Assembly (NCBI GenBank): GCA_963978445.1
Contig: CAXBRT010000032.1
Span: 1 to 14,351, forward strand
Length of the DNA stretch: 14,351 nt
Reading direction: 5' to 3'
Origin: TMED14 sp003444795
GTDB lineage: Bacteria; Bacteroidota; Bacteroidia; Flavobacteriales; Schleiferiaceae
Notes under the pieces: generated by a model
What the model was told of the DNA's origin: nothing
Databases searched by the model: none
What the model saw: the letters and a program-made list of their open reading frames with translations, nothing else
Shown: positions 7,322 through 14,351 of the stretch, piece by piece
Layout: every line of letters starts with the position of its first letter
Numbering within the stretch: position 1 is the first letter of the stretch
Translations under genes and position numbers: made by a program

Positions 7322-9316
7322 ATGAAAAAACTTACGCTTTTCGCCGCTGCAGCTGCTCTTTCGTTGGCTGCTTTCGGACAGAATGTGGAGCGTACGGCCC
7401 CTAGCGTTCGCATGAACGCAGATGCGCCTGTGCGTCACCTCAATCCTGCACAATTGGCGGCTTTCTACGGCGCTGAAACCCCTGTGTGGTCTCAGGACTT
7501 TGCCAATGGAATCCCCACTACCTGGTTGAACTACGGTACAGCCAACGGCACTTCGGATCCTGACGCTAAGTGGGAGTACCGCGGCACCAGCACGACCCCC
7601 AGCAACACCGTGGGTTCACGTGGTGCTTACATGTCATCACAGACGCCTATTGCTTCTGCGACGGCCTCTAACGGTTTCGTAGTATTCGACTCTGACTTCT
7701 TGGACAATGCAGGTATCGCTGGCAACTTCGGTAACGGTATTGCTGCTGCCCCTCACGTGGCTGAGTTGATCACCGAGACCATCAACTTGTCGAGCTACAG
7801 CGTTGTGGACTTAGTGTTCACGCAATACTACCGTCGTTTTGCTGGACCAGGTGGTTCACAAGCCGTTCCCGCTACCTACGTTGATTTCTCTACGGATGGT
7901 GGCACGACTTGGGCCTATTCTGTGACCTTGAACAGCAGTGTTTCTGTAAACAGCTCTACCTCTACCAGCGATGTGGTAACAATTCAAGCAGGTAGTTACA
8001 TCGGTGGCCAGTCCAATGTTAAGATCCGTTTCCGTTTTGACGGTGACTACTACTTCTGGTGTATCGACGACATCCAAATCATCAACACGCCTGCTAACCG
8101 TTTGGGCTTCACCGCTTGGCAAGGTGCTCCTGCTCAGGACATCATCTTTGGCCCAGGCGCTTCTGGTTCTGCCAAGATGGGTATCCAAACGTTGAAGCAG
8201 GCACGCGGTGTAACTTTTGACTGTAACGCCATCAACTCTGGTACCAATGCCCAGACCAACGTGAAGCTTCAAATGAAGATTTACAGCGGTTCTACCTTGG
8301 TTCAGACCATCAACTCTTCTACCATCAGCAGCTTGCCCGCTGGTGACACCGCGAACTACAACTCGTTGAACACCTACGCAACTGCATGGACGCCTTCTTC
8401 AAACGGTAACTACCGCGTTGTATACGGTTTGTTGTCGGATTCTGTTTCTGTCTACTCTGACACGACCATGATGTATGTCAATGACTCTTTGATGTCCATG
8501 GACTTCAACAGCTGGGACAACAGCATCGGTGCTTCATCTAACACCACGCAGTGGGGCGATGGATCACAGATGTGTAATCGCCACGACTTGGTGGATGACG
8601 AGATGCTCTTCGGCGCGAAGGTATACTTGAGCTCACTGACTCGCTCTGGTGCAATCCTCGAATTGTCTGTGTATGATTCTTCTGCCTTCTTGGGCAACAA
8701 CGGTGGTTGGGATGCCAACAAGTTGGTAGCCTATGGCCAAAAAGTGATTACCTCTTCGGATACAGCTCAAGGCTTTGTTCGCTTTGACTTCACCGATCCC
8801 AACACGGGCCGCGGTGTGGACATGGAGCTTTCTAAAGGTGCTTACTTCTACAACTTGACGATGTACAACAACCAAGCGGCTAACTACATTGCTATTCGTA
8901 ACGACCAAACGTGGCCCAAGACAGGTGGTACTGGCTACATGTATTTGGCTGCCTTGGGTAACTGGTACTCAGGCTACTCTGGTTCGAAGAGCTTCAACAA
9001 CCTTTGGGTTCGTGGTATCCACTGCCCCGCTTCTTCTGCTGCTGCTTGTATGGGCATCGGTGTGGATGAAGAGGCCATGGAGCAAATCGTTCTTTCACCA
9101 AACCCTGCATCTGAGTTCATCAATTTGGACTTTGGCATGGCAGTAGGTGACTACAACGTAGCTATCGTAGACTTGACCGGTAAGGTGATGAAGTCTGAGG
9201 TAGTACGTGCAGATGCAAACGTATCAATCTTCATCGGTGACCTCAATGCTGGCATGTACTTGGTGCGTGTCCAGAAAGGTGACGATGTCAAGACGATGAA
9301 GTTGTCTGTACTCTAA
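7322..9316 (+). CDS. Type IX-secreted protein with C-terminal sorting domain
   Basis: Secreted protein of 664 aa. The start is the ATG at 7322 because it gives a clean Sec signal peptide (MKKLTLF, an alanine-rich core, probable cleavage after AAFG, about residue 19). The longer frame to 7103 lies inside gcvP. Residues about 55-255 resemble the beta-sandwich domains of cleaved-adhesin/MAM type seen in Bacteroidota exoproteins: an aromatic-rich start (WSQDFANGIPTTWLNYG), VDFSTDGGTTW in the middle, and a closing FRFDGDYYFWCIDDIQI. Residues about 260-580 are Ser/Thr/Asn-rich and beta-like, with no enzyme motif I recognise. Residues about 588-664 form a type A T9SS sorting domain: SPNPAS at 592-597, then VDLTGKVM, then LNAGMYLVRV. 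Such domains are cleaved at the outer membrane and the cargo is released or anchored. Heavy use of AAC, TAC, GGT and CGT codons suggests high expression. Confidence 0.85.
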   Translation: MKKLTLFAAAAALSLAAFGQNVERTAPSVRMNADAPVRHLNPAQLAAFYGAETPVWSQDFANGIPTTWLNYGTANGTSDPDAKWEYRGTSTTPSNTVGSRGAYMSSQTPIASATASNGFVVFDSDFLDNAGIAGNFGNGIAAAPHVAELITETINLSSYSVVDLVFTQYYRRFAGPGGSQAVPATYVDFSTDGGTTWAYSVTLNSSVSVNSSTSTSDVVTIQAGSYIGGQSNVKIRFRFDGDYYFWCIDDIQIINTPANRLGFTAWQGAPAQDIIFGPGASGSAKMGIQTLKQARGVTFDCNAINSGTNAQTNVKLQMKIYSGSTLVQTINSSTISSLPAGDTANYNSLNTYATAWTPSSNGNYRVVYGLLSDSVSVYSDTTMMYVNDSLMSMDFNSWDNSIGASSNTTQWGDGSQMCNRHDLVDDEMLFGAKVYLSSLTRSGAILELSVYDSSAFLGNNGGWDANKLVAYGQKVITSSDTAQGFVRFDFTDPNTGRGVDMELSKGAYFYNLTMYNNQAANYIAIRNDQTWPKTGGTGYMYLAALGNWYSGYSGSKSFNNLWVRGIHCPASSAAACMGIGVDEEAMEQIVLSPNPASEFINLDFGMAVGDYNVAIVDLTGKVMKSEVVRADANVSIFIGDLNAGMYLVRVQKGDDVKTMKLSVL

Positions 9317-9340
9317 GGAGTTTAGACCAACCGAAATGAG

Positions 9341-9369
9341 AAGCGGCCCGGAAACGGGCCGCTTTTTTT
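9341..9369 (+). terminator. Strong intrinsic terminator
   Basis: A perfect 10-base-pair GC-rich stem (AAGCGGCCCG at 9341-9350 paired with CGGGCCGCTT at 9355-9364) encloses a stable GAAA tetraloop and runs into a T tract (9363-9369). It lies 25 bases after the stop of the secreted-protein gene and fits Rho-independent termination of that transcript. The minus-strand side is only weakly T-rich (CTTCTCATTT), so it would be a poorer terminator for nth, which ends at 9444 and reads towards it. Confidence 0.92.
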
Positions 9370-9415
9370 ATGCATTTTGGCGCGGATGGCGCGCCTGGTG
9401 GTGGTTCAGACAAAA

Positions 9416-9455
9416 ACCCTTAATCCTTAAACTCTTTAACCCTTCAACCCTTTCC
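9416..9455. repeat. Degenerate short tandem repeat, CCTTAA/CCCTTCAA type
   Basis: About five imperfect 8-10 base units (AACCCTTAA, TCCTTAAAC, TCTTTAAC, CCTTCAAC, CCTTTCCCC) form a pyrimidine-rich strand that reads as AGGGTT-like units on the other strand. The array spans the space just after nth and includes its last few codons (stop at 9446-9444). It is short and degenerate, so it may be low-complexity drift rather than a functional element. Confidence 0.4.
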
Positions 9456-10100
9456 CCCTTTGATGCCCTTCAGAAGAGCGGCACGTCCAATCCTGGCAGA
9501 AATAAAGTCTTTGTCCAAGTTCCATCCTCGAGCGGGACTGTATTCACGGCCGTAGAAAATGATTTGAAGGTGAAGCTTGTTCCAGAGTTCGCGCGGGAAC
9601 AAGGATTTGGCGTCTTTTTCCGTTTGCTCCACACTCTTGCCATTGGTCAATCCCCAGCGGTACATCAAACGATGGATATGCGTGTCCACCGGAAAGGCGG
9701 GAACCCCGAAGGCTTGACTCATCACCACGCTTGCCGTTTTATGTCCCACTGCGGGCATGGCTTCAAGCGCCGCAAAGCTCTGCGGAACTTGGCCACCGTG
9801 CAGGTACAAAATCATTTTCGAAAACTGATGTATCCCCTTGGATTTCATAGGGGTCAGTCCGCAGGGTCGAATAATCTCCGCGATCTCCTCCACACTCAAA
9901 GCCGCCATCGCTTCCGGCGTACGCGCCTTGGCAAAGAGGTGGGGGGTCACTGTATTGACGCGCGCATCCGTGCACTGGGCTGAGAGCACCACGGCTACCA
10001 AAAGGGTAAAGGCATCCTCGTGGTCGAGGGGGATAGGTGTTTCGGGATACAAGGCCTCGAGCGATTCAATCACATAGGCGGCCTTTTCTTTTTTGGTCAT
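9444..10100 (-). CDS. nth: Endonuclease III (DNA glycosylase/AP lyase), lacking the iron-sulfur cluster motif
   Basis: Base-excision repair enzyme of the HhH-GPD family (218 aa) expected to remove oxidised pyrimidines and cut abasic sites. The helix-hairpin-helix is MPAVGHKTASVV (about residues 115-126) with catalytic Lys121. The catalytic Asp139 lies in FPVDTHIHR. Both positions correspond to Lys120 and Asp138 of the E. coli enzyme, and LSAQCTD near 39-45 is conserved. The usual C-terminal Cys-X6-Cys-X2-Cys-X5-Cys loop that binds [4Fe-4S] is absent: the region reads GREYSPARGWNLDKDF, with Ser188 where the first cysteine is expected, and the protein has only Cys43 and Cys80. The chain still has its full length and no frameshift is seen, so this is a natural cluster-less variant, not a broken gene. 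It is divergent from the peroxiredoxin gene across 62 bases. Confidence 0.93.
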   Translation of the reverse strand: MTKKEKAAYVIESLEALYPETPIPLDHEDAFTLLVAVVLSAQCTDARVNTVTPHLFAKARTPEAMAALSVEEIAEIIRPCGLTPMKSKGIHQFSKMILYLHGGQVPQSFAALEAMPAVGHKTASVVMSQAFGVPAFPVDTHIHRLMYRWGLTNGKSVEQTEKDAKSLFPRELWNKLHLQIIFYGREYSPARGWNLDKDFISARIGRAALLKGIKGGKG

Positions 10101-10162
10101 GGGAACAAAGGAAACGGCTACATCGTTTAGATTGCAAGAAATTTCTCAATTATACGTAGCTC

Positions 10163-10618
10163 ATGACACATTTAAAGGTGGGAGATCAGGCTCCCGATTT
10201 TTCAGGACTCGATCAAAACGGCCAAGCCATTGCCAAAGCGGATTTTGCTGGCAAGAAAATCGTCTTGTATTTCTATCCCAAGGATGACACTCCTGGCTGC
10301 ACGGCCGAAGCGTGTTCTTTCCGAGATGGGTACCATGATTTACTCCAGTCGGGCTATGCCATTGTGGGCGTTTCTCCGGATTCGGTGAAAAAGCACGCCA
10401 AATTCGTCGATAAGTACAGCCTTCCCTTCCCGCTAATTGCCGACGAGGAGCGCAAAGTCATTGATGCCTACGGCGTTTGGGGCCGAAAGAAATTCATGGG
10501 CCGCGAATACGACGGTGTCTATCGCGAGACCTTTGTGATTGGCACGGATGGCGCCATTGAGCGCATTTTGGAAAAGGTGGATACCAAGGACAGCGCTGGC
10601 CAAATCTTAAACGGCTAA
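10163..10618 (+). CDS. bcp: Thiol peroxidase of the Bcp/PrxQ type
   Basis: Cytoplasmic peroxiredoxin (151 aa, typical) that reduces H2O2 and organic hydroperoxides at the expense of thioredoxin. The active-site segment YPKDDTPGCTAEACSFRD carries the peroxidatic Cys46 and, five residues on, the resolving Cys51, the atypical 2-Cys arrangement of E. coli Bcp (Cys45/Cys50). The family opening LKVGDQAPDF and the FPLIADEERKVIDAYGVWG segment are also present, as is the conserved Arg in YRETFVI near the C-terminus. The ATG at 10163 gives the canonical N-terminus. The gene lies divergent from nth, so an oxidative-damage repair enzyme and an antioxidant enzyme share a 62-base region. I found no strong promoter match there; a TATAATTG on the nth strand (10147-10154) is one mismatch from TAnnTTTG. 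Confidence 0.95.
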   Translation: MTHLKVGDQAPDFSGLDQNGQAIAKADFAGKKIVLYFYPKDDTPGCTAEACSFRDGYHDLLQSGYAIVGVSPDSVKKHAKFVDKYSLPFPLIADEERKVIDAYGVWGRKKFMGREYDGVYRETFVIGTDGAIERILEKVDTKDSAGQILNG

Positions 10619-10699
10619 ACTTTTCAACAGGACCCCTTTTCGGAGCCGTTTTTAGTCGCTTAGATGCGTTTAGTATCGGGTAAGCTGGAACGGGTTTCC

Positions 10700-10707
10700 T
10701 ACATTTG
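10700..10707 (+). promoter_or_regulatory. Bacteroidota -7 promoter element, probable recA promoter
   Basis: TACATTTG is an exact match to TAnnTTTG, 56 bases before the recA ATG, predicting a leader of about 50 bases. It lies in the 145-base gap after bcp, the longest non-coding stretch here. The expected -33 TTTG is not seen at normal spacing. I saw no palindrome resembling a known LexA operator, and no clear terminator for bcp in the same gap. Confidence 0.45.
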
Positions 10708-10763
10708 AGTAACGATCGAAGGATCCCTTTTTTCACTTTTTAACGTCTTAATACTACACGCAC

Positions 10764-11762
10764 ATGAGCTCGGATAAAGAAGCCAAATTGAAAGCCCTCA
10801 AGCTTACCATGGACAAATTGGACAAAACCTATGGAAAAGGGGCGGTCATGCGTATGGGAGACGATGCGGTGGAAGAGGTGGAGGTAATTCCTTCGGGCTC
10901 TTTGGGTTTGGATGTTGCGCTCGGAATTGGTGGCTATCCTCGCGGTCGTGTCATTGAGATCTACGGCCCAGAATCTTCGGGTAAAACCACCCTGACGTTA
11001 CACGCCATTGCGGAAGCACAGAAAGCTGGTGGAATCGCTGCCTTCATTGATGCGGAGCATGCCTTCGATCGCTTCTATGCTGAAAAGTTGGGGGTAAATA
11101 CTGAGGACCTTATCATCTCACAGCCAGACAACGGGGAGCAGGCCTTGGAAATTGCGGACAACTTGATCCGTTCCGGTGCGATTGACCTCATTGTTATTGA
11201 CTCCGTGGCGGCCTTGACGCCCAAAGCAGAAATTGAAGGCGATATGGGTGACAGCAAAGTTGGCCTCCATGCCCGTCTGATGTCTCAAGCGTTGCGCAAA
11301 TTGACGGGTACCATCGCAAAAACGAATTGCACCTGCATCTTCATCAACCAGTTGCGTGAAAAAATTGGTGTCATGTTTGGCAATCCAGAGACGACCACAG
11401 GAGGTAATGCCTTGAAATTCTACGCCTCTGTCCGCTTGGACATTCGTCGTTCCACGCAAATCAAGGATGGCGAAAACGTCATCGGCAACCGTACGAAAGT
11501 CAAGATTGTCAAGAACAAAGTGGCGCCTCCTTTCCGGGTAGCAGAATTTGACATTCTCTACGGGGAGGGCGTTTCAAAGTTGGGTGAGATCATCGATTTG
11601 GGAACCCAGTACGAAGTCATCCAGAAGAGTGGAAGTTGGTTTAGTTACGATGGAACCAAATTGGGCCAAGGCCGTGAAGGGGTGAAGAGCGTGCTCCGCG
11701 ACAACCCTGAATTAGCGGATGAAATCGAACAGAAGATCATCGCAACGCTACAAAATGGCTAA
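10764..11762 (+). CDS. recA: Recombinase RecA
   Basis: DNA-dependent ATPase that forms filaments on single-stranded DNA, drives homologous strand exchange and recombinational repair. The Walker A motif GPESSGKTT is at residues 68-76. The Walker B region is LIVIDSVAALTP. The FINQLREKIGVMFGNPETTTGGNALKF region covers the DNA-binding L2 loop and its flanks, with PETTTGGNALKF nearly invariant in RecA. At 332 aa it is shorter than E. coli RecA (353 aa) because the long acidic C-terminal tail is missing; the chain ends shortly after ELADEIEQKII, as in many Bacteroidota. The stop TAA overlaps the start of the TPR lipoprotein by 8 bases (ATG at 11755), which suggests coupled translation. No recX follows. 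Confidence 0.98.
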   Translation: MSSDKEAKLKALKLTMDKLDKTYGKGAVMRMGDDAVEEVEVIPSGSLGLDVALGIGGYPRGRVIEIYGPESSGKTTLTLHAIAEAQKAGGIAAFIDAEHAFDRFYAEKLGVNTEDLIISQPDNGEQALEIADNLIRSGAIDLIVIDSVAALTPKAEIEGDMGDSKVGLHARLMSQALRKLTGTIAKTNCTCIFINQLREKIGVMFGNPETTTGGNALKFYASVRLDIRRSTQIKDGENVIGNRTKVKIVKNKVAPPFRVAEFDILYGEGVSKLGEIIDLGTQYEVIQKSGSWFSYDGTKLGQGREGVKSVLRDNPELADEIEQKIIATLQNG

Positions 11763-12762
11763 ATCGCTCAACTGGCTTGGGGTCTTTTTCCTAGCGGTTG
11801 CCTGTACCTCGGGTAGTCCAGATACTACTCCGGCTGCAGATGCCGCCACCGTAGACCCGGATAGCCTGAACGCCTACCTGGCGGAGAACCCTAATGATGT
11901 GTCGGCGCTAAGCCTTCGCGCACGCCGGTATTTGGATGGGGCCAATATTCCGTATGCCTTGGCGGATGCTCAGGCCATTTTGGAATTGGACTCTACCAAC
12001 CACGATGGCTGGCTGATGTATGGGGAAGCCAATTACCTCACCAATCAGTCGCGTGTGGCTCGTGATGCTTGGCAACGGTGCATCGCGGAACACCCTGCAG
12101 AAATCGACTGTCGATTAAAACTAGCGGAGCTCTATTCTATGGTTATGGAATATGACAAGAGCTTGGAATTGGTCAACAAGGTCATTGAATTTGACCCAAA
12201 CCAAGCGACGGCCTATTTCATCAAAGGTTTAAATATTCGTGACAGCAAGGGCGACACCGCTATGGCACTCTCCTACATCCAAAAGGCCATTGACCTCGAC
12301 AATGAATACGTCGCAGCCATTGATATGGCGGGCGTCATGACGGCTGCGAAAGGAGATCCTCTCGCACTTAGCTACTACAACCGACTGTTGGAACTTCAAC
12401 CAGACAACGCCCGTACCTACTATAAAATGGGCATGTATCATCTGGGGGTGGGCAACTACAATGGGGCCATCGAAGCATTTACCAAGTGCACCCAGTTAGA
12501 TCCCACGGATGCAGAGGCCTTTTACAACCTCGGATACATCCATCTAGAATTGAGTATGCTGAGTGAAGCTCGAAAGCACTTCACATCGTCCATTCAGGCA
12601 CGCGAAATCAACTACCGCGCCTACTATGGCCGAGCATTTTGTTGGGAGCGTGGAGGGGACGCGGCTAATGCAGAAAAAGACTATCGACAAGCCTTGACCC
12701 TCAACCCGCAGCATGGGCCGTCTCGTGAAGGATTGAACCGGGTATTGAAGCAAAAAAAATGA
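11755..12762 (+). CDS. TPR-repeat lipoprotein
   Basis: Protein of 335 aa beginning MAKSLNWLGVFFLAVACTSG: a short basic N-terminus, a hydrophobic core and a lipobox-like AVAC with Cys17 as the probable lipidated residue, so it is expected to be anchored in an envelope membrane. The rest is helical tetratricopeptide repeats of 34 residues, about eight of them, from about residue 45 to 330. The signature is visible in pieces such as AYFIKGLNIRDSKGDTAMAL, TYYKMGMYHLGVGNYNGAI and AFYNLGYIHLELSMLSEA, with repeated DP/NP ends. TPR domains are protein-binding scaffolds and there is no catalytic motif. The start at 11755 lies within the last 8 bases of recA; an in-frame ATG at 11719 would lie deep inside recA and spoil the signal peptide. 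The stop overlaps the next gene by ATGA. The partner is unknown; the peptidase encoded next is an obvious candidate. Confidence 0.85.
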   Translation: MAKSLNWLGVFFLAVACTSGSPDTTPAADAATVDPDSLNAYLAENPNDVSALSLRARRYLDGANIPYALADAQAILELDSTNHDGWLMYGEANYLTNQSRVARDAWQRCIAEHPAEIDCRLKLAELYSMVMEYDKSLELVNKVIEFDPNQATAYFIKGLNIRDSKGDTAMALSYIQKAIDLDNEYVAAIDMAGVMTAAKGDPLALSYYNRLLELQPDNARTYYKMGMYHLGVGNYNGAIEAFTKCTQLDPTDAEAFYNLGYIHLELSMLSEARKHFTSSIQAREINYRAYYGRAFCWERGGDAANAEKDYRQALTLNPQHGPSREGLNRVLKQKK

Positions 12763-14351
12763 AGCGCCCCCTTATCATTGCCCTAATGGGCCTAATTGCA
12801 GGTGCCTGCACAACTACGGAATCCATGTTGGAACCTAAAGCCCTCCAAAAAGCCCATGCGATGGAAATGCATGGGGATGTTCGCCAAGATCCCTACTACT
12901 GGCTGAACGAAAGGGAAAACCCGGAAGTCATTGCTTATTTAGAGGAGGAAAATAGCTACCGGGAGGCTGGGATGAAGGGTCTTGAGCCCCTTCAACATGA
13001 GCTGTTTGAAGAAATGAAAGCGCGATTGAATCCAGACGATGCGAGCGTTCCCGTACAAATGGATGGCTACTGGTACCAAACACGTTTTGAAAAAGGGCAG
13101 GAATACCCCAAGTATTATCGCCGTATGGGGAGCATGGAAGCGGAGGAAACCTGCATTCTGGATGTCAACGCTTTGGCAGAAGGGCAGGCCTACTGTCAGG
13201 TCTCTGGCATTCATTTGACGGCAGATCACCAACGTATGGCGTATGGTGTGGACTTTGTGAGTCGTCGCCTGTACACGCTTCGTTTTGTGGACTTAGCTAC
13301 CCAAACCACTTGGGACTATGAAGTTCCAGGCACTTCAGGAGGATTTGCATGGGCCGCTGATGGTGAAACCTTCTTTTATGCCACCAAGGATACAGTGACC
13401 TTGCGTGTCGATAAAATTTGGCGTCAAACACTAGGAAGCTCCGAACCACCAGTGTTGGTCTATCATGAAAAAGATGAAACCTTCTCCTGTGGCGTCTATC
13501 GTTCCAAATCCAAGCGCTTTATCCACATATCTACCGGGGCAACGGATGTAGATGAGCTTTGGTACCTCGAATCGACTACCCCTACCGCTGACTTCCAGGT
13601 GCTCCGTGCACGTGAAATGGGGGTAGAATATGGTGCGAGTCACTTTGGGGATCAATGGTACGTACGCAGCAATATTGGCGGACGTAAAAACTACGCCTTG
13701 TTCACGGCTTCTTTGGATCGTCCAACGGAATGGACCCCGCTTATTGAGCATCGTTCCGAAGTCCTGCTGGAAGGCTTGGAACTCTTCAAAAACTATATGG
13801 TCACGGAAGAGCGTACGAATGGCCTCGTTCGCCTCGTTGTGCATCCGTGGAATGGCGCTGCTTCCTATGCAATTGATCAGCCGGAGGAAACCTACACGCT
13901 CTATGCCGGAAGTAATCCTACGGAGGATACGGAGTGGATGCGGTTTGGTTATACCTCTTTAGTGACCCCTTCCTCCACCTTCGAATACAACATGCGCACC
14001 GGAGAAAGACGTCTCCTTAAACAGCAAGAAGTCATGGGTGGCTGCGATGCAAGTCGCTTCGTTACCAAGCGCTATTGGGCGACGGCTCCAGATGGCACGC
14101 AGATTCCTATCTCTTGGGTGGGTCCCGCAGACGCCGTCGATCAGCCCGTTCCCACCCTGCTGTATGGGTATGGATCCTATGGCATTACCATTGATCCATC
14201 GTTCTCCATCGCTCGATTGAGCTTGCTGGATCGTGGAATGGCATATGCGATTGCGCATATTCGAGGTGGAGAGTACTTGGGACGTGAATGGTATGAACAG
14301 GGTCGAATGGAGCATAAGATGAACAGCTTCACAGACTTTATCGCCTGTGGG
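12759..14351 (+). CDS. ptrB: Oligopeptidase B-like S9 serine peptidase, 3' end cut by window
   Basis: The frame is open from the ATG at 12759 to the right edge (531 codons). It begins MKRPLIIALMGLIAGACTTTE, a lipoprotein-like signal with Cys17. Family S9A features follow: DPYYWLNERENPEVIAYLEEE at about residues 44-65, a seven-bladed beta-propeller region (about 75-430), then the start of the alpha/beta-hydrolase domain with YGYGSYG (469-475), SLLDRGMAYAIAHIRGGEY (about 486-506) and NSFTDF near the edge. These match oligopeptidase B (protease II), which cuts short peptides after basic residues. The catalytic Ser, Asp and His lie downstream and cannot be checked. Classic oligopeptidase B is cytoplasmic, so the lipoprotein-like N-terminus would place this copy in the envelope. 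The start overlaps the TPR gene stop (ATGA), making it the third gene of an apparent recA operon. Confidence 0.9.
   Translation, partial: MKRPLIIALMGLIAGACTTTESMLEPKALQKAHAMEMHGDVRQDPYYWLNERENPEVIAYLEEENSYREAGMKGLEPLQHELFEEMKARLNPDDASVPVQMDGYWYQTRFEKGQEYPKYYRRMGSMEAEETCILDVNALAEGQAYCQVSGIHLTADHQRMAYGVDFVSRRLYTLRFVDLATQTTWDYEVPGTSGGFAWAADGETFFYATKDTVTLRVDKIWRQTLGSSEPPVLVYHEKDETFSCGVYRSKSKRFIHISTGATDVDELWYLESTTPTADFQVLRAREMGVEYGASHFGDQWYVRSNIGGRKNYALFTASLDRPTEWTPLIEHRSEVLLEGLELFKNYMVTEERTNGLVRLVVHPWNGAASYAIDQPEETYTLYAGSNPTEDTEWMRFGYTSLVTPSSTFEYNMRTGERRLLKQQEVMGGCDASRFVTKRYWATAPDGTQIPISWVGPADAVDQPVPTLLYGYGSYGITIDPSFSIARLSLLDRGMAYAIAHIRGGEYLGREWYEQGRMEHKMNSFTDFIACG

Noticed and set aside
9388..9395. 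GGCGCGCC palindrome
   Set aside because: Eight bases, a single copy and no flanking symmetry; expected by chance in DNA of this composition.
9336..9983. 215-codon plus-strand open frame
   Set aside because: It starts inside the terminator hairpin and runs antisense through nth, whose catalytic residues and family match are clear; the frame is a shadow.
10619..10699. Possible terminator after bcp around CGGAGCCGTTTTT
   Set aside because: The only stem is three base pairs with a two-base loop, which cannot form a stable hairpin.

Overview
The window looks like chromosomal core DNA from a member of the Bacteroidota, probably Flavobacteriales. Three things support this. One secreted protein ends in a type IX secretion (Por) sorting domain. 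Lipoprotein-type N-termini are frequent. Several gene starts are preceded by matches to the Bacteroidota -7 promoter element TAnnTTTG rather than to E. coli-type boxes. By eye the base composition is close to balanced, which is high for Flavobacterium itself. A Cryomorphaceae/Schleiferiaceae-like lineage is possible, but that placement is a guess.

Layout, left to right. (1) 1-188, minus strand: the first codons of an unidentified gene running off the left edge, preceded by a very short lipoprotein gene that overlaps it by ATGA. (2) 219-1726, plus strand: an MlaE-type permease and MlaF-type ATPase, also joined by ATGA, forming the inner-membrane core of an MCE/Mla lipid transporter. No MlaD gene follows. 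(3) 1736-4332, minus strand: kynureninase then kynurenine 3-monooxygenase, ATGA-coupled, converging on mlaF with a 9-base gap. These are two consecutive steps of tryptophan breakdown towards 3-hydroxyanthranilate and quinolinate/NAD. (4) 4408-7263, plus strand: full-length glycine decarboxylase, divergent from the kyn pair across 75 bases that hold a clear promoter element. (5) 7322-9316, plus strand: a type IX-secreted beta-rich surface or extracellular protein, closed by a strong hairpin terminator. (6) 9444-10100, minus strand: endonuclease III without its iron-sulfur cysteines. (7) 10163-10618, plus strand: a Bcp-type peroxiredoxin. (8) 10764 to the right edge, plus strand: recA, a TPR lipoprotein and an oligopeptidase-B-like peptidase, joined by 8-base and 4-base overlaps into an apparent operon. 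The peptidase is cut by the window edge before its catalytic serine.

No stretch over 300 bases lacks a gene. The longest gap is the 145 bases before recA, which carries a promoter-like element. I saw no tRNA or rRNA gene, CRISPR array, insertion sequence, phage gene or toxin-antitoxin pair.

The content is mostly housekeeping, and I do not see convincing evidence of a new multi-gene system. The points most worth a second look are the cluster-less endonuclease III, the recA/TPR-lipoprotein/peptidase overlap operon, the tiny unannotated lipoprotein with its overlapping partner at the left edge, and the unassigned central part of the secreted protein.
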